A DNA stretch of 15,536 nt, from assembly GCA_002315995.1 (NCBI GenBank), contig DCHN01000056.1, positions 235 to 15,770 of the forward strand, read 5' to 3'. The notes below the pieces were generated by a model. The model worked only from the letters and a program-made list of their open reading frames with translations, made no database searches and had not been told where the DNA came from. The position numbers and the translations under genes were made by a program. Shown here piece after piece: positions 7,169 to 14,606 of this stretch. The stretch's first letter is position 1. Every line of letters begins with the position of its first letter. The stretch is from Bacteroidales bacterium UBA1751 (GTDB lineage: Bacteria > Bacteroidota > Bacteroidia > Bacteroidales > UBA932).

Positions 7169-8431
7169 ATGGATACACAATTGATAATTGTTTCAGTAGT
7201 TGTCTTTCTTATAGTGATATTGGTGCTTGTAGCACTGTTGCTCTATGCAAAGACAAAGCTTACGCCGGGCGGAACTGTAAAGATCAGCATCAACGGTGGA
7301 AAGAAGGAACTTGAGGTTGCTCCGGGTTCGTCTCTTCTTGCTACATTGGCAAATGAGAAGATTTTTCTTCCATCGGCTTGTGGCGGAAAGGGAAGTTGTG
7401 GACAGTGTAAATGCCGCGTTCTCAGCGGTGGCGGTTCAATACTCCCTACCGAGGTGGTTCACTTCAACAGAAAGCAGATTCAGAACAACTGGAGACTCGG
7501 CTGCCAGGTGAAAGTTAAGGAGAATCTTGATATCGTGATTCCAGACAGCGCACTCAGCGTAAAGAAGTGGGAGTGTGAGGTAATCTCCAATAGGAATGTG
7601 GCTACATTCATCAAGGAGTTCTGCGTAAAGATTCCAGATGGAGAGACACTCAACTATCGTTCGGGTGGATACATACAGGTTGATGTTCCTGCATGCACAG
7701 TGGATTACAGGAACATTGATGTTGATCCTGAGTTCAGAGAGGATTGGGAGAAGATGGGAGTATTCGACCTCAAGATGGTCAATCCTACAAATACCATAAG
7801 GGCGTACTCAATGGCAACATACCCTGCAGAGGGAAATATCATTAAGTTGAACGTTCGTATTGCAACTCCTCCTATTAACAGGGAGACACGCAAGTTTGAG
7901 AATGTAAACCCTGGTATATGTTCATCATATATCTACTCTCTCAAACCGGGTGACAAGGTTACCATAAGCGGCCCTTACGGAGAGTTCTTCGTTCCTGACA
8001 ACTGTCCTGCAGAGCAGGAGTTCGTATTCATTGGCGGAGGTGCAGGTATGGCTCCTATGAGAAGCCACATCATGCATCTGTTCAGAACGGAGAGGACTTC
8101 ACGCAAGGTGAACTTCTTCTATGGCGCACGTTCCCTCAAGGAGGCTTTCTATCTTGAGGATTATATGGCAATTGAGAATGAGTTCCCTAACTTCAAGTTC
8201 CATCTTGCTCTTGACCGCCCTGATCCTGAGGCAGATGCAGCAGGTATCAGATACATTCCAGGATTCGTTCACAATGTATTGTATGAGCAGTATCTCAAAC
8301 AGCATGAATCACCTGAGGATATCCTCTACTTCATGTGCGGACCTCCAATGATGAGCAAGTCTGTTGAGAACCTTCTTGATTCACTTGGTGTAGCACCTGA
8401 GAACCTCCTGTTCGACAACTTTGGTGCATAA
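7169..8431 (+). CDS. nqrF: Na+-translocating NADH:quinone reductase subunit F (NADH dehydrogenase subunit)
   Basis: Entry point for electrons: it oxidises NADH with FAD and passes electrons through a 2Fe-2S cluster. It has 420 residues. Order of parts: N-terminal membrane anchor (about 5-26), 2Fe-2S ferredoxin domain with ligands Cys71, Cys77, Cys80 and Cys112, then a ferredoxin-NADP reductase-like half with the FAD motif RAYSMATYP (211-219), the nucleotide motif GGGAGMAP (289-296) and CGPPMM (390-395). The C-terminus FDNFGA is as in the family. The spacing of the four Cys matches the Vibrio protein with an offset of one. Its stop lies 11 nt before the trpS ATG, and I see no terminator between them. 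Confidence 0.97.
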   Translation: MDTQLIIVSVVVFLIVILVLVALLLYAKTKLTPGGTVKISINGGKKELEVAPGSSLLATLANEKIFLPSACGGKGSCGQCKCRVLSGGGSILPTEVVHFNRKQIQNNWRLGCQVKVKENLDIVIPDSALSVKKWECEVISNRNVATFIKEFCVKIPDGETLNYRSGGYIQVDVPACTVDYRNIDVDPEFREDWEKMGVFDLKMVNPTNTIRAYSMATYPAEGNIIKLNVRIATPPINRETRKFENVNPGICSSYIYSLKPGDKVTISGPYGEFFVPDNCPAEQEFVFIGGGAGMAPMRSHIMHLFRTERTSRKVNFFYGARSLKEAFYLEDYMAIENEFPNFKFHLALDRPDPEADAAGIRYIPGFVHNVLYEQYLKQHESPEDILYFMCGPPMMSKSVENLLDSLGVAPENLLFDNFGA

Positions 8432-8442
8432 ACTTTGATTTG

Positions 8443-9534
8443 ATGGATAAGATTATTCTTACCGGTGACAGACCTACAGGGCGCCTCCATTTGGGGCACT
8501 TTGTAGGTTCTTTGCGCCGTAGAGTTGAGCTGCAGAACAGCGGCGAGTTTGACAAGATATTCATAATGATTGCAGATGCCCAGGCGCTTACAGACAACTG
8601 GGACAATCCGCAGAAGGTGAGGGACAATATAATTGAGGTGGCGCTTGACTATCTTTCGTGTGGAATAGACCCTGCAAAGAGCACTATTTTTATACAGAGC
8701 CAGATACCGCAGCTGTGCGAGCTTTCATTCTACTACCTGAATCTGGTAACCCTTTCAAGGTTGGAGAGAAATCCTACTGTTAAGAGCGAAATTGCAATGC
8801 GCGGCTTTGAGACAAGTATTCCGGCAGGCTTCCTTACATACCCTGTAAGTCAGGCTGCGGACATTACCGCTTTCAAGGCAACAGTGGTTCCTGTGGGTGA
8901 GGATCAGAAGCCTATGTTGGAGCAGACTATGGAAATTGTGAGAAAGTTCAACTCAGTTTATGGAGAGACCCTTGTTGAGCCTTCAATCCTTCTTCCATCA
9001 AATAGCGCGTGTCTGCGTCTGCCCGGTACCGATGGCAAGGCCAAGATGAGCAAATCACTTGGTAACTGCATCTATTTGAGCGACTCTTCTGAAGATGTGC
9101 GCAAGAAGGTGATGAGCATGTTTACAGATCCTGACCATTTGAAGGTTACAGATCCTGGAAAAATAGAGGGAAACACCGTTTTTACATATCTTGATGCATT
9201 CTGCGACGATTCTCATTTTGCCAAGTATCTTCCGGAGTATCCTAATCTTGATGCTCTTAAGGATCATTACAGGGCAGGAGGATTGGGTGATGTCAAGGTG
9301 AAGAAATTCCTCTTTGCGGTGCTTGAAGAGATGCTTGCTCCAATAAGGGAGCGTAGGGCTATGTATGAGAGGGATATAAAGGGAGTTTACGCAATTCTTG
9401 AGAAGGGTAGTGCTGCTGCCCGTGAGGTTGCCCAGAGGACTCTTGACGATGTAAGGGAATCTATGAAAATAAACTATTTTTCAGATTCCCAGCTCATAGA
9501 GGAGCAGGATAGGAGATTCAAAGAGAAGAAATAA
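8443..9534 (+). CDS. trpS: Tryptophanyl-tRNA synthetase
   Basis: Class I aminoacyl-tRNA synthetase that charges tRNA-Trp with tryptophan at the expense of ATP. It has 363 residues from the ATG at 8443; a TTG directly before it could add one Met but is a poor candidate. The HIGH-type motif reads HLGH (16-19) and the second signature is a perfect KMSKS (201-205). The segment VPVGEDQKPMLEQT (149-162) resembles the form I recall from streptococcal and clostridial TrpRS, where Gamma- and many other proteobacterial enzymes have a His-containing version; this is from memory. It sits 11 nt after nqrF and 32 nt before recA on the same strand. The gap before it is too short for a T-box or an attenuator, so any regulation would come with the upstream operon or an internal promoter. 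Confidence 0.95.
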   Translation: MDKIILTGDRPTGRLHLGHFVGSLRRRVELQNSGEFDKIFIMIADAQALTDNWDNPQKVRDNIIEVALDYLSCGIDPAKSTIFIQSQIPQLCELSFYYLNLVTLSRLERNPTVKSEIAMRGFETSIPAGFLTYPVSQAADITAFKATVVPVGEDQKPMLEQTMEIVRKFNSVYGETLVEPSILLPSNSACLRLPGTDGKAKMSKSLGNCIYLSDSSEDVRKKVMSMFTDPDHLKVTDPGKIEGNTVFTYLDAFCDDSHFAKYLPEYPNLDALKDHYRAGGLGDVKVKKFLFAVLEEMLAPIRERRAMYERDIKGVYAILEKGSAAAREVAQRTLDDVRESMKINYFSDSQLIEEQDRRFKEKK

Positions 9535-9566
9535 CCCTCCAAGGTATAACTTAATATTTTATTATT

Positions 9567-10595
9567 ATGGCTAAAGAAGTAGAAGCACAGGACCTTGCGG
9601 TCCAGGAAGGAAAGATGAAAGCCTTGCAGGCTACCCTTGCCAAAATTGAGAAGGATTTTGGAAAAGGTACCATTATGACACTTGGTGACAAGCCACAGCT
9701 TGAGGTACCGGTGATTCCAAGCGGGTCAATATCGCTTGACCATGCACTTGGAATAGGCGGATACCCTAAGGGACGTGTCATAGAGATTTATGGACCGGAG
9801 AGCAGTGGTAAGACAACGCTTGCCATTCATGCAATTGCGCAGGCACAGAAGAATGGCGGTATTGCTGCCATAATTGATGCCGAGCATGCGTTTGACCGTG
9901 CCTATGCCAAGAATCTTGGTGTTGATGTTGATACATTGCTCATATCACAGCCAGATTGTGGAGAACAGGCTCTTGAAATAGCCGACAGCCTCATACGCTC
10001 CGGAGCAATTGACATAATTGTCATTGACTCTGTTGCTGCACTTACTCCAAAGGCTGAAATTGAGGGCGAAATGGGTGATTCAAAGATGGGACTTCAGGCA
10101 CGTCTGATGAGTCAGGCATTGAGAAAACTCACAGCAAACATAAGCAAGACCAATACCTGCTGCATCTTCATTAACCAGTTGAGGGAGAAGCTTGGTGTAA
10201 TGTTCGGCAATCCTGAAACTACCACCGGTGGTAATGCTCTTAAATTCTATGCTTCAATAAGACTTGACGTGAGGAAACTCACCCAGCTCAAGGATGGAGA
10301 TGATGCAACCGGTAACCGTACCCGTGTGAAGGTTGTGAAGAACAAGATGGCTCCTCCTTTCAAGAAGGCTGAGTTCGATATTATCTACGGTGAGGGAATC
10401 TCCAAGATAGGTGAAATCATTGATATGGGTGTTGATTTTGAAATCATCAAGAAGGCAGGCAGTTGGTTCAGCTACAATGAGAACAAGCTTGCCCAGGGTA
10501 GGGATGCTGTAAAGCAGCTTCTTCTCGACAATCCTGAACTTGCTGAGGAAATTGAGGCTCAGATCAGGGAGCACCTTGCTTCAGTTACAGACTAA
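9567..10595 (+). CDS. recA: RecA recombinase
   Basis: Homologous-recombination ATPase that forms filaments on single-stranded DNA and exchanges strands. It has 342 residues, close to the usual 340-350. Seen are Walker A GPESSGKT (76-83), the catalytic-Glu motif DAEHAFD (104-110, Glu106), Walker B IIVIDSVAAL and the L2-loop stretch GVMFGNPETTTGGNALKFYAS, which is near identical to that of Escherichia coli. The C-terminal acidic tail is short. The start ATG follows an A/T-rich stretch without Shine-Dalgarno. No LexA-box-like dyad and no clear promoter are visible in the 32-nt gap after trpS. A terminator follows its stop codon. Confidence 0.97.
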   Translation: MAKEVEAQDLAVQEGKMKALQATLAKIEKDFGKGTIMTLGDKPQLEVPVIPSGSISLDHALGIGGYPKGRVIEIYGPESSGKTTLAIHAIAQAQKNGGIAAIIDAEHAFDRAYAKNLGVDVDTLLISQPDCGEQALEIADSLIRSGAIDIIVIDSVAALTPKAEIEGEMGDSKMGLQARLMSQALRKLTANISKTNTCCIFINQLREKLGVMFGNPETTTGGNALKFYASIRLDVRKLTQLKDGDDATGNRTRVKVVKNKMAPPFKKAEFDIIYGEGISKIGEIIDMGVDFEIIKKAGSWFSYNENKLAQGRDAVKQLLLDNPELAEEIEAQIREHLASVTD

Positions 10596-10617
10596 TCCTG
10601 ATTTTGGTAAAAGTATT

Positions 10618-10653
10618 AAGGCGGCGTCTTTCCCGGCGCTGCCTTTTTATTTT
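10618..10653 (+). terminator. Intrinsic terminator after recA
   Basis: AAGGCGGCG (10618-10626) pairs with CGCTGCCTT (10637-10645), nine base pairs including one G-U, with a 10-nt loop. The stem runs into a T-rich tail (cctttttattttc). It lies 22 nt after the recA stop, in the gap between convergent recA and rsmD. Read on the minus strand the same stem is followed by a weaker T-rich stretch, so it might also serve rsmD. Confidence 0.85.
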
Positions 10654-10677
10654 CTTCACTAAATCCAATGGTACCAA

Positions 10678-11220
10678 CTATTTTGGGGAGAAGAAGGAGA
10701 AGTGAACGTTGCCGTATTTGCGCTCTTTTACAAAGAGGGGGTGAGATTCGAAGTTGAACTCCTTTGGGTGTTCAAGAATGAGATAGCCGCCCTGTTTTAC
10801 TATTGAGTGTGAATCCAGTACTCTCTCTGGTATTGTCTCCAGGCCTTCTATACTGTAGGGAGGGTCTGCAAAGACTATGTCAAACTGCTTGGTGCAGAGA
10901 GGTATGAAGTCAAAGACGTTATGCCTGATTTGCTGGATATTTTTTGAAATGCCCAGTTGAACTGATGCCTGTTTGATGAACTTTGCATGAAGAGGGTTCA
11001 TCTCAATGCTTATGATGTCTGTGCAGCCTCTTGATGCGAATTCAAAACTTATGCTGCCGGTTCCGGAAAAGAGGTCCAGAACGGAGAGTTCTTCAAAATC
11101 AAATTCATTCTGAAGAATATTGAAAAGACCCTCTTTGGCAAAGTCTGTTGTTGGCCTTGCCATGAATCCGCTTGGCGGCATTACGCTTTTGCCCTTGAGT
11201 TTTCCTCCAATGATTCTCAT
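10678..11220 (-). CDS. rsmD: 16S rRNA (guanine(966)-N2)-methyltransferase
   Basis: SAM-dependent enzyme that methylates G966 (E. coli numbering) of 16S rRNA. It has 180 residues. The N-terminus MRIIGGKLKGK is the family start; SAM motif I is LDLFSGTG (48-55) and the catalytic motif is ADPPY (118-122). A GTG eight codons upstream could extend the frame but would add residues not found in the family. The ATG at 11220 overlaps the TGA of the gene before it (ATGA, 4-nt overlap), which supports this start and indicates translational coupling. It is the last gene of a five-gene minus-strand unit and converges on recA. Confidence 0.93.
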   Translation of the reverse strand: MRIIGGKLKGKSVMPPSGFMARPTTDFAKEGLFNILQNEFDFEELSVLDLFSGTGSISFEFASRGCTDIISIEMNPLHAKFIKQASVQLGISKNIQQIRHNVFDFIPLCTKQFDIVFADPPYSIEGLETIPERVLDSHSIVKQGGYLILEHPKEFNFESHPLFVKERKYGNVHFSFFSPK

Positions 11221-11699
11221 AGTTTTTCCACACCTTTGAAACACTCTCTGATATTGGAGGTGTCAACAATACCACCATCTCCAATATAGCGTACAACGGT
11301 CTGTTGGGGGTTTGTTTGTGTCTGGCGTGCAGCAAGCAGCAACCAGTAGAGAAGAGTCATTTCGCCGTTGGTCTTGTAGGACTGGGCAAGCAGCAACTTT
11401 TCTCCGGTAGCAAGTACAACGTATGCTGTGTCGTTATGTGTGCACACAAGAAGTTTGTTGTAGTCGGCAATTTTTTCAAGTGAGGTGAGAAGTTGCGCAA
11501 TTATATGTGTTCCGCTATCGCCTGGTTGGAGAGTGGTAGGACAGCAGGTTTTTGTGTTGTAGGTGAGCACTGCTTCAATGGCTGGAATCTCAACTGTGCA
11601 CGGCTCGCTGCCAGGCCACAACTCCATAAAGTATGAGTTGTGGTGCAGTTTTGCAGGCGTAAGAAGAAACTCCTCGGTATATAGAAGCGGCTCAGCCAT
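11217..11699 (-). CDS. Short DUF3822-like protein
   Basis: A 160-residue protein of unknown function, soluble, with no signal peptide or membrane helix. The central part (about 75-140: CTHNDTAYVVLATGEKLLLA and then a YWLLLAARQ helix) resembles the C-terminal half of DUF3822, a Bacteroidota-specific family with an actin/ASKHA-like look that is commonly found directly before rsmD. Family members are usually about 250-280 residues by my recollection, so this one is markedly short. The ATG at 11699 lies 4 nt after the upstream stop, and its TGA overlaps the rsmD start. The family call rests mostly on gene position plus weak sequence likeness. Confidence 0.6.
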   Translation of the reverse strand: MAEPLLYTEEFLLTPAKLHHNSYFMELWPGSEPCTVEIPAIEAVLTYNTKTCCPTTLQPGDSGTHIIAQLLTSLEKIADYNKLLVCTHNDTAYVVLATGEKLLLAQSYKTNGEMTLLYWLLLAARQTQTNPQQTVVRYIGDGGIVDTSNIRECFKGVEKL

Positions 11700-11703
11700 T
11701 ATT

Positions 11704-12771
11704 CTATTCCTCCTCTTCGTCTATGTATATGTCAAAGAATAGCATTGAGTATGGCGGTACTCCACTCATATCCTGCATTGATCCGGTTCCGCCATATCCC
11801 CACTGTGAACCGAAGAAGGCAACGGCGTGGTCTCCGTATGTCATGCATTTTATTGCACGGGCGAATCCAGGAATCAATGAACTGCTTGAACTGTCACCGC
11901 TTGTGCTTGCAGAACTCTCGTACCCGCTTACGTTGCTGGATGAGTAACTGAATGTTGCCATGTCAACCCAAGAGGATTCTACTGTTACTTCAAGAGCTTC
12001 GTATGTGCTGCTGGAGCTGTAAATGCCATATTTTTTTGCTGTGTCGGCAATGTTTGTGTCAAATACGTAGCCATCGAGAAGTTTGCCAACATACCACACG
12101 TTGACACTTTTTCCGTCGTCAATGGTATCGGTACGGAAGCCTGACAACTTCTTTACATAAATTGCTGTTTCAAGCGTGTCAATTCCGCCATATCTCAGAT
12201 TTGAATAGCTTCTTAGAGAGTCCTCTTGATATTCAGCGAGGTCGTCTATGACTTCATACATGTTAATTTCATATATGAGATTCAAGGCACTGTTCATCTT
12301 TTGCTCAACACCATCGTCGTAATAGTCATAGTATGATAGTTCGGGCGGAATGATGACCTTTATTCTGCCACCCTCCTTCATTCTGAGCATTGCTTCGGTA
12401 AAGCCAAGTTGCTCTGTGCCTGCTCCAGCCAATCTGAGGGTTGGACCGTAGTAGTTCTCTTTGCTGTATTCGCCACGCTCACGGGCCGTCTCTTCATCCT
12501 GGTAAGATATTATTTCTCCATTGAGGGATGAAACTGTGCATTTGCAGTAGGCAGCGTTGAGGTTCTCCATCTGTTTGCCTGTTCCAGGTTCCTCTTCCAG
12601 AATTATAAGGCCCGACTCGGTGAATTGGGCATTTGGGTAATACTCCTGCAGGTTTGCAAGAAGAATCTTTCTTTGAATCTCTTCATTGGAAGGGGATACC
12701 TCCTTTGCACACTGCATGGCAATGAATCCAATGGCAAAAATTGCCAGCAACAAGAGCGGTTTTCTATGCAT
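11704..12771 (-). CDS. Exported tandem FKBP-type peptidyl-prolyl isomerase-like protein
   Basis: A 355-residue exported protein with an N-terminal signal (hydrophobic 5-19) ending AMQC; Cys21 suggests a lipoprotein, although Gln at -1 is unusual for a lipobox. Two FKBP-like domains follow. Domain 1 (about 70-175) keeps the late strand and helix features (FTEAMLRMKEGG, IPPELSYYD) but not the FD active-site pair. Domain 2 (about 220-351) keeps YVGKLLDGYVFDTN (Tyr227, Phe237, Asp238), LIPGFARAI (299-307) and GSQWGYGG, so it may be an active prolyl isomerase. Between FDTN and LIPG it has an insert of about 40 extra residues, strongly Ser-rich (251-298). The C-terminus is acidic (DEEEE). Position: 23 nt after another FKBP-like gene and 4 nt before the DUF3822-like gene, same strand. 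Confidence 0.8.
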   Translation of the reverse strand: MHRKPLLLLAIFAIGFIAMQCAKEVSPSNEEIQRKILLANLQEYYPNAQFTESGLIILEEEPGTGKQMENLNAAYCKCTVSSLNGEIISYQDEETARERGEYSKENYYGPTLRLAGAGTEQLGFTEAMLRMKEGGRIKVIIPPELSYYDYYDDGVEQKMNSALNLIYEINMYEVIDDLAEYQEDSLRSYSNLRYGGIDTLETAIYVKKLSGFRTDTIDDGKSVNVWYVGKLLDGYVFDTNIADTAKKYGIYSSSSTYEALEVTVESSWVDMATFSYSSSNVSGYESSASTSGDSSSSSLIPGFARAIKCMTYGDHAVAFFGSQWGYGGTGSMQDMSGVPPYSMLFFDIYIDEEEE

Positions 12772-12794
12772 AACTCTCTGTATTATCTTTTATG

Positions 12795-13331
12795 TTACTC
12801 CTTGAACTTTACCTGCTCAACCCATATCTCAAAGATGAGCGGGGAAAGTTTTGGAACATTGTATACCACTGTATTGTAATATCCGTATTTTGCTGAGAAG
12901 ACAAGGTAACAGTGCTCTCCCTCTCTTACGCCAAAAAGGCCTTTTGAGAGCCCTTCAATCATCTTTCCTGACCCCAGGCACTCCTTCGCCGGGTATTCCA
13001 TTTGCGGGAATCCGCTCTCAGTGGCAACGGTTGAGTTGTTGGTGGCAAAAAGTGTTCCGGGACCTGATGAAAAGATGTATCCGGCATATGAAAATATAAC
13101 GGTGTCTTCGCTTTCGGCAATTTCCCCTGTTCCCTCGTCAATGACTCCCTTCATTATGCCACCGATGTTCTCAACTCTTTTGCCTGTATCGCCAAAGGTG
13201 GTCATATAGCTCTCAATGGCCTTTTCCTGCTCTGCAATGGTAACATCACGCTCCTGCTTTTGGCAACCGGTTGAGACCGCCAGTGCAAGCAGCAGCGCTA
13301 CAAGGTAAAAAGTTCTTTCTGTTCTCTCCAT
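12795..13331 (-). CDS. FKBP-type peptidyl-prolyl isomerase-like lipoprotein
   Basis: A 178-residue lipoprotein: signal peptide about 8-22 with lipobox VSTGC, lipidated Cys23. One FKBP-like domain fills about 70-176, with YAGYIFSSGPGTLFATN (82-98) and MIEGLSKGLFGVREGE (124-139), the latter a typical FKBP helix segment. The FD pair expected in an active site reads FA here (Phe95-Ala96), so catalysis is doubtful. The start is set at the ATG at 13331, which has a GGAAGA sequence 7 nt upstream; a TTG at 13343 would add four residues. It lies 36 nt after the DHH phosphoesterase gene. In flavobacteria the gliding protein GldI is also an FKBP-like lipoprotein that, as I recall, is encoded beside a DHH phosphoesterase; orthology is possible but not shown. 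Confidence 0.8.
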   Translation of the reverse strand: MERTERTFYLVALLLALAVSTGCQKQERDVTIAEQEKAIESYMTTFGDTGKRVENIGGIMKGVIDEGTGEIAESEDTVIFSYAGYIFSSGPGTLFATNNSTVATESGFPQMEYPAKECLGSGKMIEGLSKGLFGVREGEHCYLVFSAKYGYYNTVVYNVPKLSPLIFEIWVEQVKFKE

Positions 13332-13367
13332 AATATCTTCCAATGCAGTGGGATGTTCCTCCGATTA

Positions 13368-14441
13368 CTATTCCGTTGTCATTTGAGATATGTACTCCCT
13401 CAAGCTGTTGAAGAAGTACTCCTCCACCTTTTCAAAAGGGATGCCATAAAGTCTTCCTCCGGCAGCACGCGGGTGTCCGCCTCCATTGAAATATTTTGCA
13501 GCCAGACCATTTACTGTATATTTCCCCTTTGAACGGAGGGAAACTCTAATAACATCGTTGTATTGTGTGAAAAAACCGCTTATCATAACATCCTTTATGG
13601 TAAGGGGTATGTTGACCATACCTTCGGTATCTCCATCTGAAAAATCATATTTCTGCTGGATGTCACTTCCCAGGGTCATGCAGGAGGCTCCGAGTGAGTA
13701 GTCTATTTTCATGTTCTCACCAGTGAGATAGCCCATTAAACGTACGCGGTTCTCCCTGTACGCATTATAAATTGACCACTGGATGAAGTCCCTGTCTATT
13801 CCGTTCGAGAGCAGGTTTGAGGCCATGATATAGGTCGATGGATATACCGAATTGTCAAAATTGTTTGTATCGGTCATCATTCCTGTATATAGGCTTGTGG
13901 AGATCTCCATATTGAGTCTCTCCATTATCTTCCCCTGCTTTTTGCCGCTTCTGATGTCATTGTTGTATAGCTCCATAATCTCCAGCATGAGCCAGTAGGC
14001 CACTTCGCTTGCCGATGATATGTCGCATTTCGAGATCAGAACATCAAATTCGCCCGCTTCAGGATTGAGATGATGGTCAATCAGAATGCGTGGAACCTTC
14101 AAACCCTCTACAAGCTGCGCGGCATTATCTATTCTGGAGAGCTTGTTGAAATCCATGCATATTACAAGTTCGGTATTTCTGCTCTTCTCAATGCACCCCT
14201 CAGGGTCCGGATTGTACTGCAGAATAGGCTCCTTATAGAGAAAATGCAGATACTCCGGTATTCTTGTTGGAACAAGAATCTTGACATTGCAGCCTAGTTC
14301 TGTAAGAAAGCCTCTCATGGCGGTTGTGCTGCCTATGCAGTCTCCGTCAGGATTCGGATGCCCTACCAGCAAAACGTTGTGTACGCTGCCAATAAGTTCA
14401 TATGCTTTGCGTGCAAGAGATTTGTCAATGACTTCTTCCAT
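13368..14441 (-). CDS. nrnA: DHH/DHHA1 phosphoesterase, NrnA-like (oligoribonuclease / pAp phosphatase)
   Basis: A cytoplasmic metal-dependent phosphoesterase that, in characterised NrnA proteins, degrades short oligoribonucleotides and dephosphorylates pAp. It has 357 residues. Metal-site motifs: HPNPDGDCIGS (28-38, His28, Asp32, Asp34), DFN (97-99), DHH (122-124) and the TDTNNF stretch (190-195), where the family more often has DTG. The C-terminal DHHA1 substrate motif is GGGHPRAAGG (320-329). The ATG at 14441 follows a good promoter by a short leader. It is the first gene of the minus-strand unit nrnA-FKBP-FKBP-DUF3822-rsmD. The length is slightly above the usual 310-340 residues, with an insert around 160-180 (NNDIRSGKKQGK). 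Confidence 0.87.
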   Translation of the reverse strand: MEEVIDKSLARKAYELIGSVHNVLLVGHPNPDGDCIGSTTAMRGFLTELGCNVKILVPTRIPEYLHFLYKEPILQYNPDPEGCIEKSRNTELVICMDFNKLSRIDNAAQLVEGLKVPRILIDHHLNPEAGEFDVLISKCDISSASEVAYWLMLEIMELYNNDIRSGKKQGKIMERLNMEISTSLYTGMMTDTNNFDNSVYPSTYIMASNLLSNGIDRDFIQWSIYNAYRENRVRLMGYLTGENMKIDYSLGASCMTLGSDIQQKYDFSDGDTEGMVNIPLTIKDVMISGFFTQYNDVIRVSLRSKGKYTVNGLAAKYFNGGGHPRAAGGRLYGIPFEKVEEYFFNSLREYISQMTTE

Positions 14442-14460
14442 GTTCTCTAATAAGAAACTT

Positions 14461-14491
14461 CAAAAGTACTAATTATTCTCCATAACTCAAA
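14461..14491 (-). promoter_or_regulatory. Bacteroidota-type promoter of the nrnA-rsmD unit
   Basis: On the minus strand TTTG (14488-14491), 19 nt spacer, TACTTTTG (14461-14468): both elements match the consensus exactly. The start of transcription would be near 14455, giving a leader of about 10-15 nt before the ATG at 14441. Confidence 0.75.
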
Positions 14492-14539
14492 TCTGTTGGC
14501 TTTTACCAGCAATTTTTTTGTATGTATGAGAAAATTATT

Positions 14540-14569
14540 TTTGAAGGAATAATATATTTCTTAAATTTG
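14540..14569 (+). promoter_or_regulatory. Bacteroidota-type promoter of the membrane-anchored protein gene
   Basis: TTTG (14540-14543), 18-nt spacer, TAAATTTG (14562-14569), a full consensus match. Transcription should start near 14574-14577, which rules out the upstream in-frame GTG at 14571 and supports the ATG at 14607. Confidence 0.75.
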
Positions 14570-14606
14570 CGTGTTAAAAAGAGTAATTATAATAATTAAC
14601 ATACAA

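Noticed and set aside
8432..8442. T-box or trp attenuator upstream of trpS
   Set aside because: Only 11 nt separate the nqrF stop from the trpS ATG, far too short for a T-box, and no Trp-rich leader peptide is present.
9535..9566. SOS (LexA) operator before recA
   Set aside because: The 32-nt gap is A/T-rich with no CTG-N10-CAG or similar dyad.
10678..11244. Longer RsmD starting at a GTG at 11244
   Set aside because: The extra eight residues precede the family start MRIIGG, and the ATG overlaps the upstream stop in a coupling ATGA arrangement.
14571..14606. Extended N-terminus of the membrane-anchored protein from GTG at 14571
   Set aside because: The GTG lies at or before the predicted transcription start, and the ATG at 14607 gives a normal MKK signal-anchor start.
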